Source: Paraburkholderia flagellata (lineage in GTDB: Bacteria > Pseudomonadota > Gammaproteobacteria > Burkholderiales > Burkholderiaceae). From it: a stretch of DNA of 64,000 nt. This document shows positions 18,922 through 27,316 of this stretch, in pieces (positions within the stretch are counted from its first letter, which is position 1; every line of letters begins with the position of its first letter). The stretch spans positions 248,001-312,000 of the forward strand of contig NZ_JAJEJT010000004.1 in the NCBI RefSeq assembly GCF_021390645.1, read 5' to 3'. Made by a program: the position numbers and the translations under genes. The notes beneath the pieces were generated by a model. The model was not told the DNA's origin. It did no database searches and saw only the letters and a list, made by a program, of their open reading frames with translations.

Positions 18922-20049
18922 CTAAAGAATGCGGTCCAACGCCTTGGCGAGCCTGCCGACCGCACCTTCCACGTCATGCAGTTTTTCCAGCCCAAATAAC
19001 CCGATGCGGAAGGTCTTGAAGTCTTCAGGCTCGTCGCATTGCAGGGGAACGCCGGCCGCGATCTGCAAGCCGGCATCGGCGAACTTCTTGCCGGATCGTA
19101 TGCCATCGTCGTCGGAGTAGCTGACCACGACGCCTGGCGCCTGAAACCCTTCGGCCGCTACGCTTCTGAAACCCTTGCTAACCAGCAGCGAGCGAATGCG
19201 CTTGCCGAGTTCGATCTGCTCCGCCATCACCTTGTCGAAGCCGTAAGCCTCGGTTTCCTTGATGACGTCGCGCAGCACCGCGAGACTGTCCGTTGGCATC
19301 GTGGCGTGGTAAGCAAACCCGCCGTTCTCGTAGGCTTCCATGATCTGCAGCCACTTGCGAAGATCGCAGGCGAAGCTGGTGCTGGTCGTTGCGTCGATGC
19401 GTTCGCGTGCGAGCGGGCTGAGCATGACGAGTGCGCAGCAGGGTGAAGCACTCCACCCCTTTTGCGGCGCGCTAATCAGGATATCGACGCCGCTGGCCTC
19501 CATGTCGACCCAGACCGTACCGGAGGCGATGCAATCGAGTACGAACATGCCGCCTGCGGCATGCACAGCGTCGGACACTGCGCGCAAATACGCGTCGGGC
19601 AGCATCATCCCGGATGCGGTTTCGACGTGCGGCGCAAAGACCAGATCGGGCTTGTTTTCCTGGATCGCGGCGACGACGTCTTCGATCGGGGGCGGCACGT
19701 AGGCGGCCTGTCTTCCTTGCTCGACCGGGCGCGCTTTCAGCACGATCGATTCAGACGGAATGCTGCCCATGTCGAAAATCTGCGACCAGCGGAAACTGAA
19801 CCAGCCATTGCGGATGACGAGGCACTTCTTGTTCGTCGCGAACTGGCGGGCAACGGCCTCCATGCCGAAAGTCCCGCTGCCAGGGACAACAACGACCGAC
19901 TTCGCGTTGTAGACTTTTTTCAGGGAGGCGGAAATATCTCGCATGACTCCTTGAAAGAGCTGCGACATATGATTGATCGAGCGGTCGGTGTAAACCACTG
20001 AATATTCGAGGAGACCCTCGCGGTCGACATTGGGAAGTAAACCTGGCAC
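18922..20049 (-). CDS. Class V aminotransferase (alanine/serine-glyoxylate type)
   Basis: A 375-aa fold-type I PLP enzyme. The PLP-binding lysine lies in SAPQKGWSASP, and PGSGTFGMEAVARQ near the N-terminus is the usual glycine-rich cofactor segment; VLDCIASGTVW supplies the conserved Asp. Class V members of this group exchange amino groups between alanine or serine and glyoxylate or pyruvate. It lies next to the aromatic meta-cleavage genes, whose end product is pyruvate plus oxaloacetate, but a metabolic link is only inferred. The substrate is unknown. Confidence 0.8.
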   Translation of the reverse strand: MPGLLPNVDREGLLEYSVVYTDRSINHMSQLFQGVMRDISASLKKVYNAKSVVVVPGSGTFGMEAVARQFATNKKCLVIRNGWFSFRWSQIFDMGSIPSESIVLKARPVEQGRQAAYVPPPIEDVVAAIQENKPDLVFAPHVETASGMMLPDAYLRAVSDAVHAAGGMFVLDCIASGTVWVDMEASGVDILISAPQKGWSASPCCALVMLSPLARERIDATTSTSFACDLRKWLQIMEAYENGGFAYHATMPTDSLAVLRDVIKETEAYGFDKVMAEQIELGKRIRSLLVSKGFRSVAAEGFQAPGVVVSYSDDDGIRSGKKFADAGLQIAAGVPLQCDEPEDFKTFRIGLFGLEKLHDVEGAVGRLAKALDRIL

Positions 20050-20239
20050 GCTCGCCTCCGATAAAGGATGAACACTGTGAGCAGCATTTGCGATTCGCTA
20101 CTGCTGCAACAATGCAAATATGTTTTTTGCCGCGACGAAAATAGATTCTAACGAAAGCCGTCTTCAGCTTGGGGCATATTTCACGAAGCCTTGGGGGCGC
20201 TTGTGGGAATGGTGCGACGCGGCAGAGTTGGTGTCTGCT

Positions 20240-20662
20240 TCACTTGTGCGCGGGCGGTTGTGGATTGTTGGCCGGGTTCGTATCGAACCGGCTCACGCTT
20301 TCGATTCCCACCCTGTCAGCAAGGGCGGAAAACCGCGCGTACAACGAGTCGGCAGTTTCGCTGTCGTAGACCTCTTCATCGCGGACATAGACCGTAAAAG
20401 ACTTCAGAGACTTCGCCTTTTTCTCGGGATTGCCGATCGTGTCTTTCGTCCATTGATATAGCGGATAGCGCTCGCGCCCCTCGCGTTCCGCTTCTTCGAC
20501 GTAACCGGCGAATGCGTCGAACTGACACTTCAAAGAGGCGTCGTACTCGCACAAGACCGCTTCGAGCAAATCGCGCCCCTCATAAGGGCTGCCCGCACGC
20601 AGCGCATCGGCCAACTCGGGCACGGCGGTGATGCGGACCTGGAATTGCCATGTTTCTGCCAT
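20240..20662 (-). CDS. Conserved small protein of unknown function
   Basis: A 140-aa acidic, soluble-looking protein with no signal peptide or membrane segment and no motif I recognise. ATG at 20662 begins M-A-E-T-W-Q-F-Q-V-R and is preferred over the upstream in-frame extension, which has shadow-like composition. The C-terminus is Pro/Asn-rich. It lies between the aminotransferase and the LysR gene on the same strand, 61 bp after the LysR stop, so it may be co-transcribed with the regulator. Confidence 0.6.
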   Translation of the reverse strand: MAETWQFQVRITAVPELADALRAGSPYEGRDLLEAVLCEYDASLKCQFDAFAGYVEEAEREGRERYPLYQWTKDTIGNPEKKAKSLKSFTVYVRDEEVYDSETADSLYARFSALADRVGIESVSRFDTNPANNPQPPAHK

Positions 20663-20723
20663 ATACGTCTCCCGCGCTGAAGAGCAGCAAAGCGCCGATG
20701 TCGTTCGCCAAGACACACGACGC

Positions 20724-21983
20724 TCAACCCGCGCGCCGACCCTCCACCACACGCGTTGCGGGCGCAACCTCCATCACCGCGAGCCGGATCGCGTCGATCA
20801 GCGCGCGCGCCGCAGGCGAGGGCGAGCCCTGCGCGCGCAGCGTGAGCCCGATATCGCGGCGCGTGTGCTGCAACGGCACGTCGAGGATCACCAACTGGCC
20901 CGACTCGATTTCGTAATGCAACTGCTGCGCTGAGAGCGCCGTGATCATGTCCGTGCCGAGCAGCAGCCCGCGAATCACGGCGAGATCGGCGGTTTCGACG
21001 GTGGGCAGCGGCGGTTTGAGCTTCACGCGACGGAACTGCGCTTCGAGCAGCCCGCGCGAGGGCGAATGCGTGCGCGAAAGAATCCACTGGGCGTCACGCA
21101 GATCGTTCAGCGTGAGGCCATGCTTTTTCGCGAGCGGATGGTCGCGCCGCGCGAGCACGATCATGTCTTCCGACATCAAGCGTTCGTTGCCAAGGCCGCT
21201 TGCCGCGTCGTTTTCGCGCAGCGCGCCGAGCACGAAGTCCACGTCGCCTGCGCGCAGGCCCGCCACGAGCAGTTCATAAGCGCTTTCGTCGGTTACCACG
21301 CGCACACCCGGATGCTGCGCGGAAAGGCGAGCGATCGCGGCCGGCAGGATCAGCGTGCGGCCCAGAGGCAGCGCGCCCACCGTCACCGCGCCCTGGATGT
21401 TGCCGTGGAGGGCCGCGATATCGTCGGGCACGTGGCGCAGTTCGTTGAGCGCGCGCCGCACGTGCAGCAGGAAAGTCTCGCCCTCGGCCGTGAGCAGCAC
21501 GCCGCGCGGCCCGCGATGGAAGAGCGTGACGCCCGAGCCGCTTTCGAGCACGCGCATGGCGCTGCTCACGGCGGGCTGGCTGATGCCGAATGCATTGGCC
21601 GTGCTCGGCATGTGGCGGTGCCGCGCCAGCGCGACGAATAGCTGCAGCCGCCGCGTGTTGAGCAGATACGCGGGCAGCGTGCCTTCGCTCAACGCGCGCC
21701 GGCGCGCCTGGCGCGCGGCGCACCACTGCGCGAGTTCTTCCAGTTCGCCGAAAATGCGCGCGCAGCGCTCGAGCACCACACGGCCCACGGCGGTGGGCAG
21801 CATGCCCGAAGGCTTGCGCTCGAAGAGCGGCGCGCCGAGCGCCGTCTCCAGTTCCTGCACCGAGCGCGTGACGGCCGATTGCGCGCGATACAGGGCCGAA
21901 GCGGCGCGCGTGGCGCTGCCGGTGTCGGCAACGAGGCGAAAGGCGCGCAGATGCGCGAGATTCAGGAGTTCGGGCTGGCTCAC
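20724..21983 (-). CDS. LysR-family regulator with two N-terminal helix-turn-helix domains
   Basis: With the GTG start at 21983 it is 419 aa, against about 300 for a usual LysR protein. The extra length is a second winged HTH: domain 1 at ~9-66 (HLRAFRLVADTGSATRAASAL...) and domain 2 at ~109-168 (RLQLFVALARHRHMPSTANAF...). A standard effector-binding domain follows (~190-400). It probably controls the dioxygenase and/or hydratase-aldolase genes, sensing gallate, protocatechuate or a cleavage product; this is inference. A TTG at 22043 is an alternative start, overlapping the GntR gene. It is 40 bp downstream of the GntR stop. Confidence 0.85.
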   Translation of the reverse strand: MSQPELLNLAHLRAFRLVADTGSATRAASALYRAQSAVTRSVQELETALGAPLFERKPSGMLPTAVGRVVLERCARIFGELEELAQWCAARQARRRALSEGTLPAYLLNTRRLQLFVALARHRHMPSTANAFGISQPAVSSAMRVLESGSGVTLFHRGPRGVLLTAEGETFLLHVRRALNELRHVPDDIAALHGNIQGAVTVGALPLGRTLILPAAIARLSAQHPGVRVVTDESAYELLVAGLRAGDVDFVLGALRENDAASGLGNERLMSEDMIVLARRDHPLAKKHGLTLNDLRDAQWILSRTHSPSRGLLEAQFRRVKLKPPLPTVETADLAVIRGLLLGTDMITALSAQQLHYEIESGQLVILDVPLQHTRRDIGLTLRAQGSPSPAARALIDAIRLAVMEVAPATRVVEGRRAG

Positions 21984-22023
21984 GGCTCGATCATTTCGTT
22001 TTGGGTGGAATACGCGCCGTGTC

Positions 22024-22752
22024 TCATGCGGCGACCGTGGCAACTGCCGCGGCGTCGCCGCCCGCGCTCAGATGCAGGCGGTCGACCGAGAGATTGAGGC
22101 TCTCCTTCGAAATATGCGTGTGCTCTTTCATCAGCGCCTCGACGCGCGCGCCTTCACCGTTCACGAGTGCGCCGACAATGGCGTGATGCTGGCGGTGCGC
22201 ATACGAGAGCATCAAGAACTGGCGCTGCTGCGCGGCCTTGTCGAACACCACCGTGCCCGGCGAGACGAAAGGAATCTTGTCGTTGAGCCCGAGCGCGGCG
22301 CTCACCGCAAGATTGTGCGCCGCTTCCACAATGAGTGCGTGGAAGCGGCCGTTCATCGCGGCGTAGCGCGTTTCCGCATCGCTGTCGAGCACACCGGCCG
22401 CGAAAATCGCGTCGCCTTCGCGCAGGCAGTCTTCGAGCGCGCGCGCGAGCGCCGCATTCACGCCGCGCTCGGCGACGGTCCGTGCGGCGAGCCCTTCGAG
22501 CACGCCGCGCACGTCAATGGCATTGAGCACGTCGGTCACCGAAAAGCGCCGCACGGTATAGCCGCGCGCGCCCGAACGCTCGACGAGGCCTTCGGTGGCG
22601 AGCACACTCAGCGCGTAGCGCAGCGGCGTGCGCGAAATACCGAGGCGTTCGGCGAGCTGGGCCTCGACGAGCCGCTCGCCGGGTTCGAGTTCGCCGGACA
22701 GGATGCGCGTGCGTAGCGCCTGCACGATGGTTTGCTGGGTCGTCCCGTTCAT
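22024..22752 (-). CDS. GntR-family regulator, FadR/FCD subfamily
   Basis: A 242-aa regulator: N-terminal winged HTH (RILSGELEPGERLVEAQLAERLGISRTPLRYALSVL) and an all-helical FCD ligand domain (DVRGVLEGLAARTVAERG; HALIVEAAHN; HRQHHAIVGAL) with His/Asp residues placed to bind a metal and a carboxylate ligand. It is divergent from ligB across a 373-bp spacer, so it is a candidate repressor of the dioxygenase operon and itself. Confidence 0.87.
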   Translation of the reverse strand: MNGTTQQTIVQALRTRILSGELEPGERLVEAQLAERLGISRTPLRYALSVLATEGLVERSGARGYTVRRFSVTDVLNAIDVRGVLEGLAARTVAERGVNAALARALEDCLREGDAIFAAGVLDSDAETRYAAMNGRFHALIVEAAHNLAVSAALGLNDKIPFVSPGTVVFDKAAQQRQFLMLSYAHRQHHAIVGALVNGEGARVEALMKEHTHISKESLNLSVDRLHLSAGGDAAAVATVAA

Positions 22753-23125
22753 GTCATGCGTGAATCGCAGCGTGCGAGGCGCGCGGCGTATGGCGCGCGC
22801 GGCCCTTGCGAGTTCGTTCTTTTGATATCTGTTTGGTTTATGAGGGCGTTGCGAGGGCGGATCTGCCGCACTTCCCGCAACAGGGTTTCAGGATACCAAA
22901 AACCGTTACGGCGCGCGGGTTTGAGCGATCGGCCGAGTGTGCGCAAGCGCTCAAAAGCCATGAATTCATGAGGAAAAGGGCAAAATTCGTGGTTAACCCT
23001 TGCTTACGGTTTGGGCGGCATTTTTGTAATTTCGTATCCCAATTGATGGATCGAAGGCGTCTGTCGACGTATCCGGTCCAGCGCGGCGCACGTGCGCCGC
23101 ATGAACAGCAGCAGAGGGCAAGATC
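22753..23125. promoter_or_regulatory. Divergent promoter region gntR / ligB
   Basis: 373 bp without a gene. It presumably holds both promoters and the GntR and LysR sites. The only palindrome seen by eye is GGTTAACC at 22991-22998 in an AT-richer section, which is too short to assign. Confidence 0.45.
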
Positions 23126-23971
23126 ATGGCAAGAATCGTGGGCGGCATCGGCACATCGCACGTGCCGACAATCGGCATGGCATACGACAAGGGCAAGCAG
23201 AACGAACCCGCGTGGGCGCCGCTCTTCCAGGGGTACGAACCGGTGGCGCAGTGGCTGGCCGAGCGCAAGCCGGACGCGCTCGTGATGTTCTACAACGACC
23301 ACGCCAACAGCTTCTTCTTCGACTGCTACCCGACCTTCGCACTGGGCGTTTCCGCCAGGCACGAGTTCGCCGACGAAGGCGCGGGCAAGCGGGCGCTGCC
23401 TGACATCGCGGGCCACCCTGACCTCGCGATCCATATTGCCGAGCAGCTCGTGAACGACGAGTTCGACCTCACGATCTTCCAGGACAAACCGCTCGACCAC
23501 GGCTGCAACTCGCCGCTTTCGCTCATGCTGCCGCACGAAGGTGGCTGGCCCGCCGCGCTGGTGCCGATCCAGGTGAACGTGCTCCAGTATCCGCTGCCGA
23601 CCGCCAACCGCTGCTACCGCATCGGCCAGGCGCTGCGCCGCGCGATCGAATCGTTCGAGCAGGATCTCGATGTCGTGGTGGTGGGCACGGGCGGGCTTTC
23701 GCACCAGGTACACGGCGAGCGCAGCGGCTACAACAACACCGAATGGGACATGGAGTTCCTCGACCTGATCGTGAACGATCCGGAGCGCCTCGCACGCATG
23801 AAGCACGTGGATTACGTGCGCCTTGGCGGCGCGGAGAGCGTGGAGACGATCATGTGGCTCGCCATGCGCGGGGCGCTGGGCGGCAAGATTCGCGAAGTTC
23901 ATCGCAACTACTATCTCGCGACCAGCACGGCGATGGCGGTCACGGTGTACGAAGAAGAGGGCCAGCAATGA
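23126..23971 (+). CDS. ligB: Protocatechuate/gallate 4,5-dioxygenase beta subunit (LigB)
   Basis: A 281-aa extradiol dioxygenase of the LigB superfamily, carrying the non-haem Fe(II) site. The N-terminal GGIGTSHVPT supplies the first His ligand, the NDHANSFFFDCYPTF region the second, and FLDLI with its flanking acidic residues the Glu region. VVVGTGGLSHQVHGER is the conserved active-site segment with catalytic His. It opens the ring of protocatechuate (and, in several LigAB enzymes, gallate) between C4 and C5. The next gene, the alpha subunit, overlaps by 4 bp. A good SD (AGAGGG) precedes the ATG. Confidence 0.93.
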   Translation: MARIVGGIGTSHVPTIGMAYDKGKQNEPAWAPLFQGYEPVAQWLAERKPDALVMFYNDHANSFFFDCYPTFALGVSARHEFADEGAGKRALPDIAGHPDLAIHIAEQLVNDEFDLTIFQDKPLDHGCNSPLSLMLPHEGGWPAALVPIQVNVLQYPLPTANRCYRIGQALRRAIESFEQDLDVVVVGTGGLSHQVHGERSGYNNTEWDMEFLDLIVNDPERLARMKHVDYVRLGGAESVETIMWLAMRGALGGKIREVHRNYYLATSTAMAVTVYEEEGQQ

Positions 23972-24327
23972 ATCCGCAACTGGTTGGCATCGAGGAGTTG
24001 ACGGGCACCTACCCGTTCGACATTCGCCAGAGCATGAAGGCCATGCGCCTGAATCGCTTCTTCTGGGAAATGCGTCTGCCGCAGGCGCGCGACCTGTGGC
24101 TGAGCGATCGCAAGGCCGCCTACGACGCCGCCGCGCTCACCGTCGAGGAGCGCGCGCTCGTCGACGTAACGGACTGGCTCGGCCTCATTCAATACGGCGT
24201 GTGCTTTTTCGTGCTGGAGAAGTTCGCGCGCGTGGTGAAGATCACGAATCTCGGCATGTACGCGAGCATGCGCGGCGAAACCCTCGAAGCGTTCCTGAAG
24301 ACGCGCAAAGTGCCCGACGCGGTATGA
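23968..24327 (+). CDS. ligA: Protocatechuate/gallate 4,5-dioxygenase alpha subunit (LigA)
   Basis: A 119-aa helical LigA-domain protein that lids the active site of LigB. Family phrases: FFWEMRLPQARDLWLSDRKAAYDAA, LTVEERALVDVTDWLGLIQYGVCFFVLEKFARV and NLGMYASMRGETLEAFLKTR. The ATG overlaps the ligB stop (ATGA). Gallate dioxygenases of the DesB/GalA type are single fused chains; here the two-subunit form is present, although the surrounding genes look gallate-specific. Confidence 0.92.
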   Translation: MNPQLVGIEELTGTYPFDIRQSMKAMRLNRFFWEMRLPQARDLWLSDRKAAYDAAALTVEERALVDVTDWLGLIQYGVCFFVLEKFARVVKITNLGMYASMRGETLEAFLKTRKVPDAV

Positions 24328-24519
24328 GCGTTCGATTGACCGCTTGATCTCCCGATTTGCTTTTGCGCCCGAGCGAGCGTTTTGCCCACTAGAGCGCGTT
24401 TGACCCGCGCGGCCCACCTGCCGCGCGCTTGCTTGCGGCTCGCCTGATCTCGGGGCGGCGGGCCGGATAACCTTCGATGCTCGAATAAACAGGTTTGTTC
24501 AAAACAGGAGACTTGGAGA

Positions 24520-25635
24520 ATGCAGGATCATAAGCAGTACAAAAAAATTGCATTGGCGATTACGGGGGCCATCGGTGTGATGGCATGCGCGGCACCTGCG
24601 TTCGCGCAAAGCAGTGTGACCCTCTACGGCATGATGGACACGGGCATTACCTATGTGAGCAACCAGGGCGGCAAGCACAACGTCAAGATGGACGACGGCG
24701 TGAACGGCCCGAACCTCTGGGGCATGACCGGGACGGAAGACCTGGGCGGCGGCACCAAGGCCTTCTTCCAGCTCGTCAACCAGTTCCAGGTGGACAACGG
24801 CGCCTTCATGCCGAACAAGAGCCTCTTCAGCCGCACGTCGATTCTGGGCCTGAGCAACGACAAGCTGGGCAAGCTCACGCTCGGCAACCAGTACGACTTC
24901 ATGACGGACTCGCTGTATTTCGCAGGCGACGATCCGGCGGAACTCTCAGGTCACTTCTACGATTTCCGCGCGGGTCCGTTCCAGAAGCTCGCGCTGCCGA
25001 ACAACCCGACCGGTGCGTTCGACTGGGACCGCATGGCTGGCGAAACCGTCAACAACTCCGTGAAGTATCTGTCGCCGACGTTTGGCGGTTTCAGCGCGGG
25101 CGCGATGTACAGCTTCGGTGGCGTAGCCGGTTCGATCGGCACGGGCAACGGCACGAGCTTCGCGCTGAACTACTCGGCGCATGACTTCGGCGTGAACGCG
25201 GCTTATACGAACCTCAAGACCGTCGTGACGGGCGAAGGCGACGTGAGCGTGCGCAACTGGGGTATCGGCGCGCATTACCGCTTTGGCGGCTGGATGACGA
25301 ATGCGCTCTTTACCACGGTCCATAACTCGGCCAACGGCGGCTCGGTGTATCAGGGTTCGGTCGGCGCGCACTACAACTTCACGCCTGCGCTGAGCGCTGG
25401 CGCGTCGTACATGTACATGAAGGGCAACGAAGTGGTCGACAACAATCACGCGCACCAGGTCGCGGCGATCGTCGATTACGCGCTTTCCAAGCGCACCAGC
25501 GTTTACGTGCTGGGCGTGTACCAGCGCGCAAGCTCCGGCGGTCTCGCGCAGATCAATGGCATGAACTCCTCGGATGGCGCTTCGAGCGGTCAGAGCCAGG
25601 CAGTCGCGCGCGTAGGCCTGCATACGCACTTCTGA
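24520..25635 (+). CDS. Outer-membrane general porin (OmpC/Burkholderia type)
   Basis: A 371-aa Gram-negative porin with a clear signal peptide (cleavage after APAFAQ), the typical mature start SSVTLYGMMDTGITYVSNQG, the eyelet-loop region (KLTLGNQYDFMTDSL) and a C-terminal aromatic residue (ARVGLHTHF). The SD is AGGAGACTTGGAG. Its place right after ligAB suggests that it admits the aromatic substrate, but this porin class is common in the genus and largely unspecific. Closed by a terminator at 25670-25706. Confidence 0.92.
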   Translation: MQDHKQYKKIALAITGAIGVMACAAPAFAQSSVTLYGMMDTGITYVSNQGGKHNVKMDDGVNGPNLWGMTGTEDLGGGTKAFFQLVNQFQVDNGAFMPNKSLFSRTSILGLSNDKLGKLTLGNQYDFMTDSLYFAGDDPAELSGHFYDFRAGPFQKLALPNNPTGAFDWDRMAGETVNNSVKYLSPTFGGFSAGAMYSFGGVAGSIGTGNGTSFALNYSAHDFGVNAAYTNLKTVVTGEGDVSVRNWGIGAHYRFGGWMTNALFTTVHNSANGGSVYQGSVGAHYNFTPALSAGASYMYMKGNEVVDNNHAHQVAAIVDYALSKRTSVYVLGVYQRASSGGLAQINGMNSSDGASSGQSQAVARVGLHTHF

Positions 25636-25669
25636 TGCACGTCTAGCTTCATCCTCTCCGGTAGTTGGT

Positions 25670-25706
25670 TGACGCCGCCCGATTGCATGATCGAGCGGCG
25701 TTTTTT
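25670..25706 (+). terminator. Intrinsic terminator after the porin gene
   Basis: ACGCCGC pairs with GCGGCGT, with an inner CGAT/ATCG pairing, and is followed by a run of T. Confidence 0.82.
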
Positions 25707-25795
25707 CATGGTGCGCAACCTTTCACGCAACGCACGCGAATTGGGCAAAATAGCGCCAGTCGAAACAGCACTCGCATGACGAAAAAGGAAGTGTC

Positions 25796-26905
25796 ATGAC
25801 GGACACGGTGGATTGCGTCGTGATCGGCGCGGGCGTAGTCGGTCTCGCGGTTGCGCGCGCGTGTGCGCAGCAAGGCTGGGAAACCGTCCTCGTCGAGGCG
25901 GAAAATGCCGTCGGCACGGGCACCAGTTCGCGCAACAGCGAAGTGATACACGCGGGCATTTACTACCCGCAAGGCTCGCTAAAGGCGCGGCTGTGCGTGC
26001 AGGGCAAGCGCAAGCTCTACGCGTATTGCGAAGAGAAGGGCGTCGAGTACAGCCGCTGCGGCAAGTTCATCGTCGCAACGCAAGAAGGGCAACTCGATGC
26101 GCTGCGCGCGATACGCGCGGCGGCAGCCGCCAATGGCGTGGACGACCTGCGCTGGCTCGAACGCGACGAGGCGCGCGCAATGGAACCCGCGCTCAATTGC
26201 GTGGCGGCGCTCGAATCGCCCTCCACGGGCATCGTCGACAGCCACGGCCTGATGCTCGCGCTGCAGGGCGACTTCGAAGCGGCGGGCGGCATGCTCGCGT
26301 TTTGCTCGCCGGTCACGGGCGGCCTCGCGCGGCCGGGCCAGCCGACGCTATTGAAGATAGGCGGCGACGAGCCGATCGAATTGCTCGCCACGCGCGTGGT
26401 GAACAGCGCGGGCCTTTACGCGCAGCAGGTGGCGGCTTGCATCGAAGGCGTGCCGGCGCAATCGATCCCGCCGGGGCGCTACGCGAAGGGCAATTACTAC
26501 TCGCTTACGGGTGCGGCGCCGTTTTCGCGGCTCATCTATCCGGTGCCGGAGGAAGGCGGCCTGGGCGTCCACCTGACGATCGACCTTGGCCGCCAGGCGC
26601 GCTTTGGCCCCGACGTGGAGTGGATCGACACGATCGACTACACCGTGGACCCGGGCCGCGCGGAGAAATTCTACGAAGCGATTCGCACATACTGGCCCGC
26701 GTTGCCTGACGACGCGCTGCAACCGGGTTATGCTGGCATCCGCCCGAAGCTGGCCGAAGGCAGGCACGGCGGCGACTTCGTGATCCAGGACGCGCGTGAT
26801 CACGACGTGAGCGGGCTCGTGAACCTCTACGGCATCGAGTCGCCGGGGCTGACGGCTTCGCTTGCGATTGCGGACGAGGTGATCGAACGTCTGAACATGA
26901 ACTGA
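25796..26905 (+). CDS. FAD-dependent oxidoreductase, L-2-hydroxyglutarate dehydrogenase-like
   Basis: A 369-aa DAO-family flavoprotein. The Rossmann motif [19 protein letters not shown] and the acidic FAD-ribose residue (VLVEAE) open the protein. [21 protein letters not shown] closely resembles the LhgO/L2HGDH signature, and the C-terminal [21 protein letters not shown] is the second FAD contact. Family members oxidise L-2-hydroxy acids at the membrane and pass electrons to quinone. The substrate here is not proven. SD GGAAG lies before the ATG. Confidence 0.85.
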   Translation: MTDTVDCVVIGAGVVGLAVARACAQQGWETVLVEAENAVGTGTSSRNSEVIHAGIYYPQGSLKARLCVQGKRKLYAYCEEKGVEYSRCGKFIVATQEGQLDALRAIRAAAAANGVDDLRWLERDEARAMEPALNCVAALESPSTGIVDSHGLMLALQGDFEAAGGMLAFCSPVTGGLARPGQPTLLKIGGDEPIELLATRVVNSAGLYAQQVAACIEGVPAQSIPPGRYAKGNYYSLTGAAPFSRLIYPVPEEGGLGVHLTIDLGRQARFGPDVEWIDTIDYTVDPGRAEKFYEAIRTYWPALPDDALQPGYAGIRPKLAEGRHGGDFVIQDARDHDVSGLVNLYGIESPGLTASLAIADEVIERLNMN

Positions 26906-26944
26906 CTGCAGTAGCAAATCAACGCGAATCACAAGGAGAACAGG

Positions 26945-27238
26945 ATGGTCTACGAGATGGCGCATATCACGGTGAGCGCAGGCAAGAATGCCGAATTCGA
27001 GGCGGCGGTGGCGCAAGCGCTGCCGCTCTTTCACCGTGCGCGCGGCTGCCGCGCCGTGGAGCTGCAGCGCGGTGTGGAAGAGCCGAACCAGTATGTGCTC
27101 GTCGTGCAGTGGGATACCGTCGAGGATCACATGGTGCACTTTCGCGAGTCGGATGACTTTCAGGAATGGCGGCGCCTCGTCGGCCCGTACTTCGAGAAGC
27201 CGCCGGTCGTGGGGCATACGCAGGTGGTGGTGAAGTAA
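26945..27238 (+). CDS. ABM-domain (antibiotic biosynthesis monooxygenase-like) protein
   Basis: A 97-aa single-domain ferredoxin-like fold protein: VYEMAHITVSAGKNAEFEAAVAQALPLF, then YVLVVQWDTVEDHMVHFRESDDFQEWRRLVGPYF. This dimeric alpha/beta-barrel family includes small monooxygenases and stress proteins; the motif alone gives no substrate. It is 39 bp after the FAD oxidoreductase with its own SD (AAGGAG), so the two probably form an operon. Confidence 0.83.
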   Translation: MVYEMAHITVSAGKNAEFEAAVAQALPLFHRARGCRAVELQRGVEEPNQYVLVVQWDTVEDHMVHFRESDDFQEWRRLVGPYFEKPPVVGHTQVVVK

Positions 27239-27285
27239 GAGGCTGAGCGCTGCGCCGCAATGCCAAAAGCACAAAGACGATAGCG

Positions 27286-27310
27286 CTGGCGGCGGCCGTG
27301 TTGCCGCCAG
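27286..27310. terminator. GC-rich hairpin between convergent genes
   Basis: CTGGCGGC and GCCGCCAG form 8-bp arms around a 9-nt loop between the ABM gene and nasS. It has no clear T-run, so the terminator role is tentative. Confidence 0.4.
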
Positions 27311-27316
27311 CCGCGC

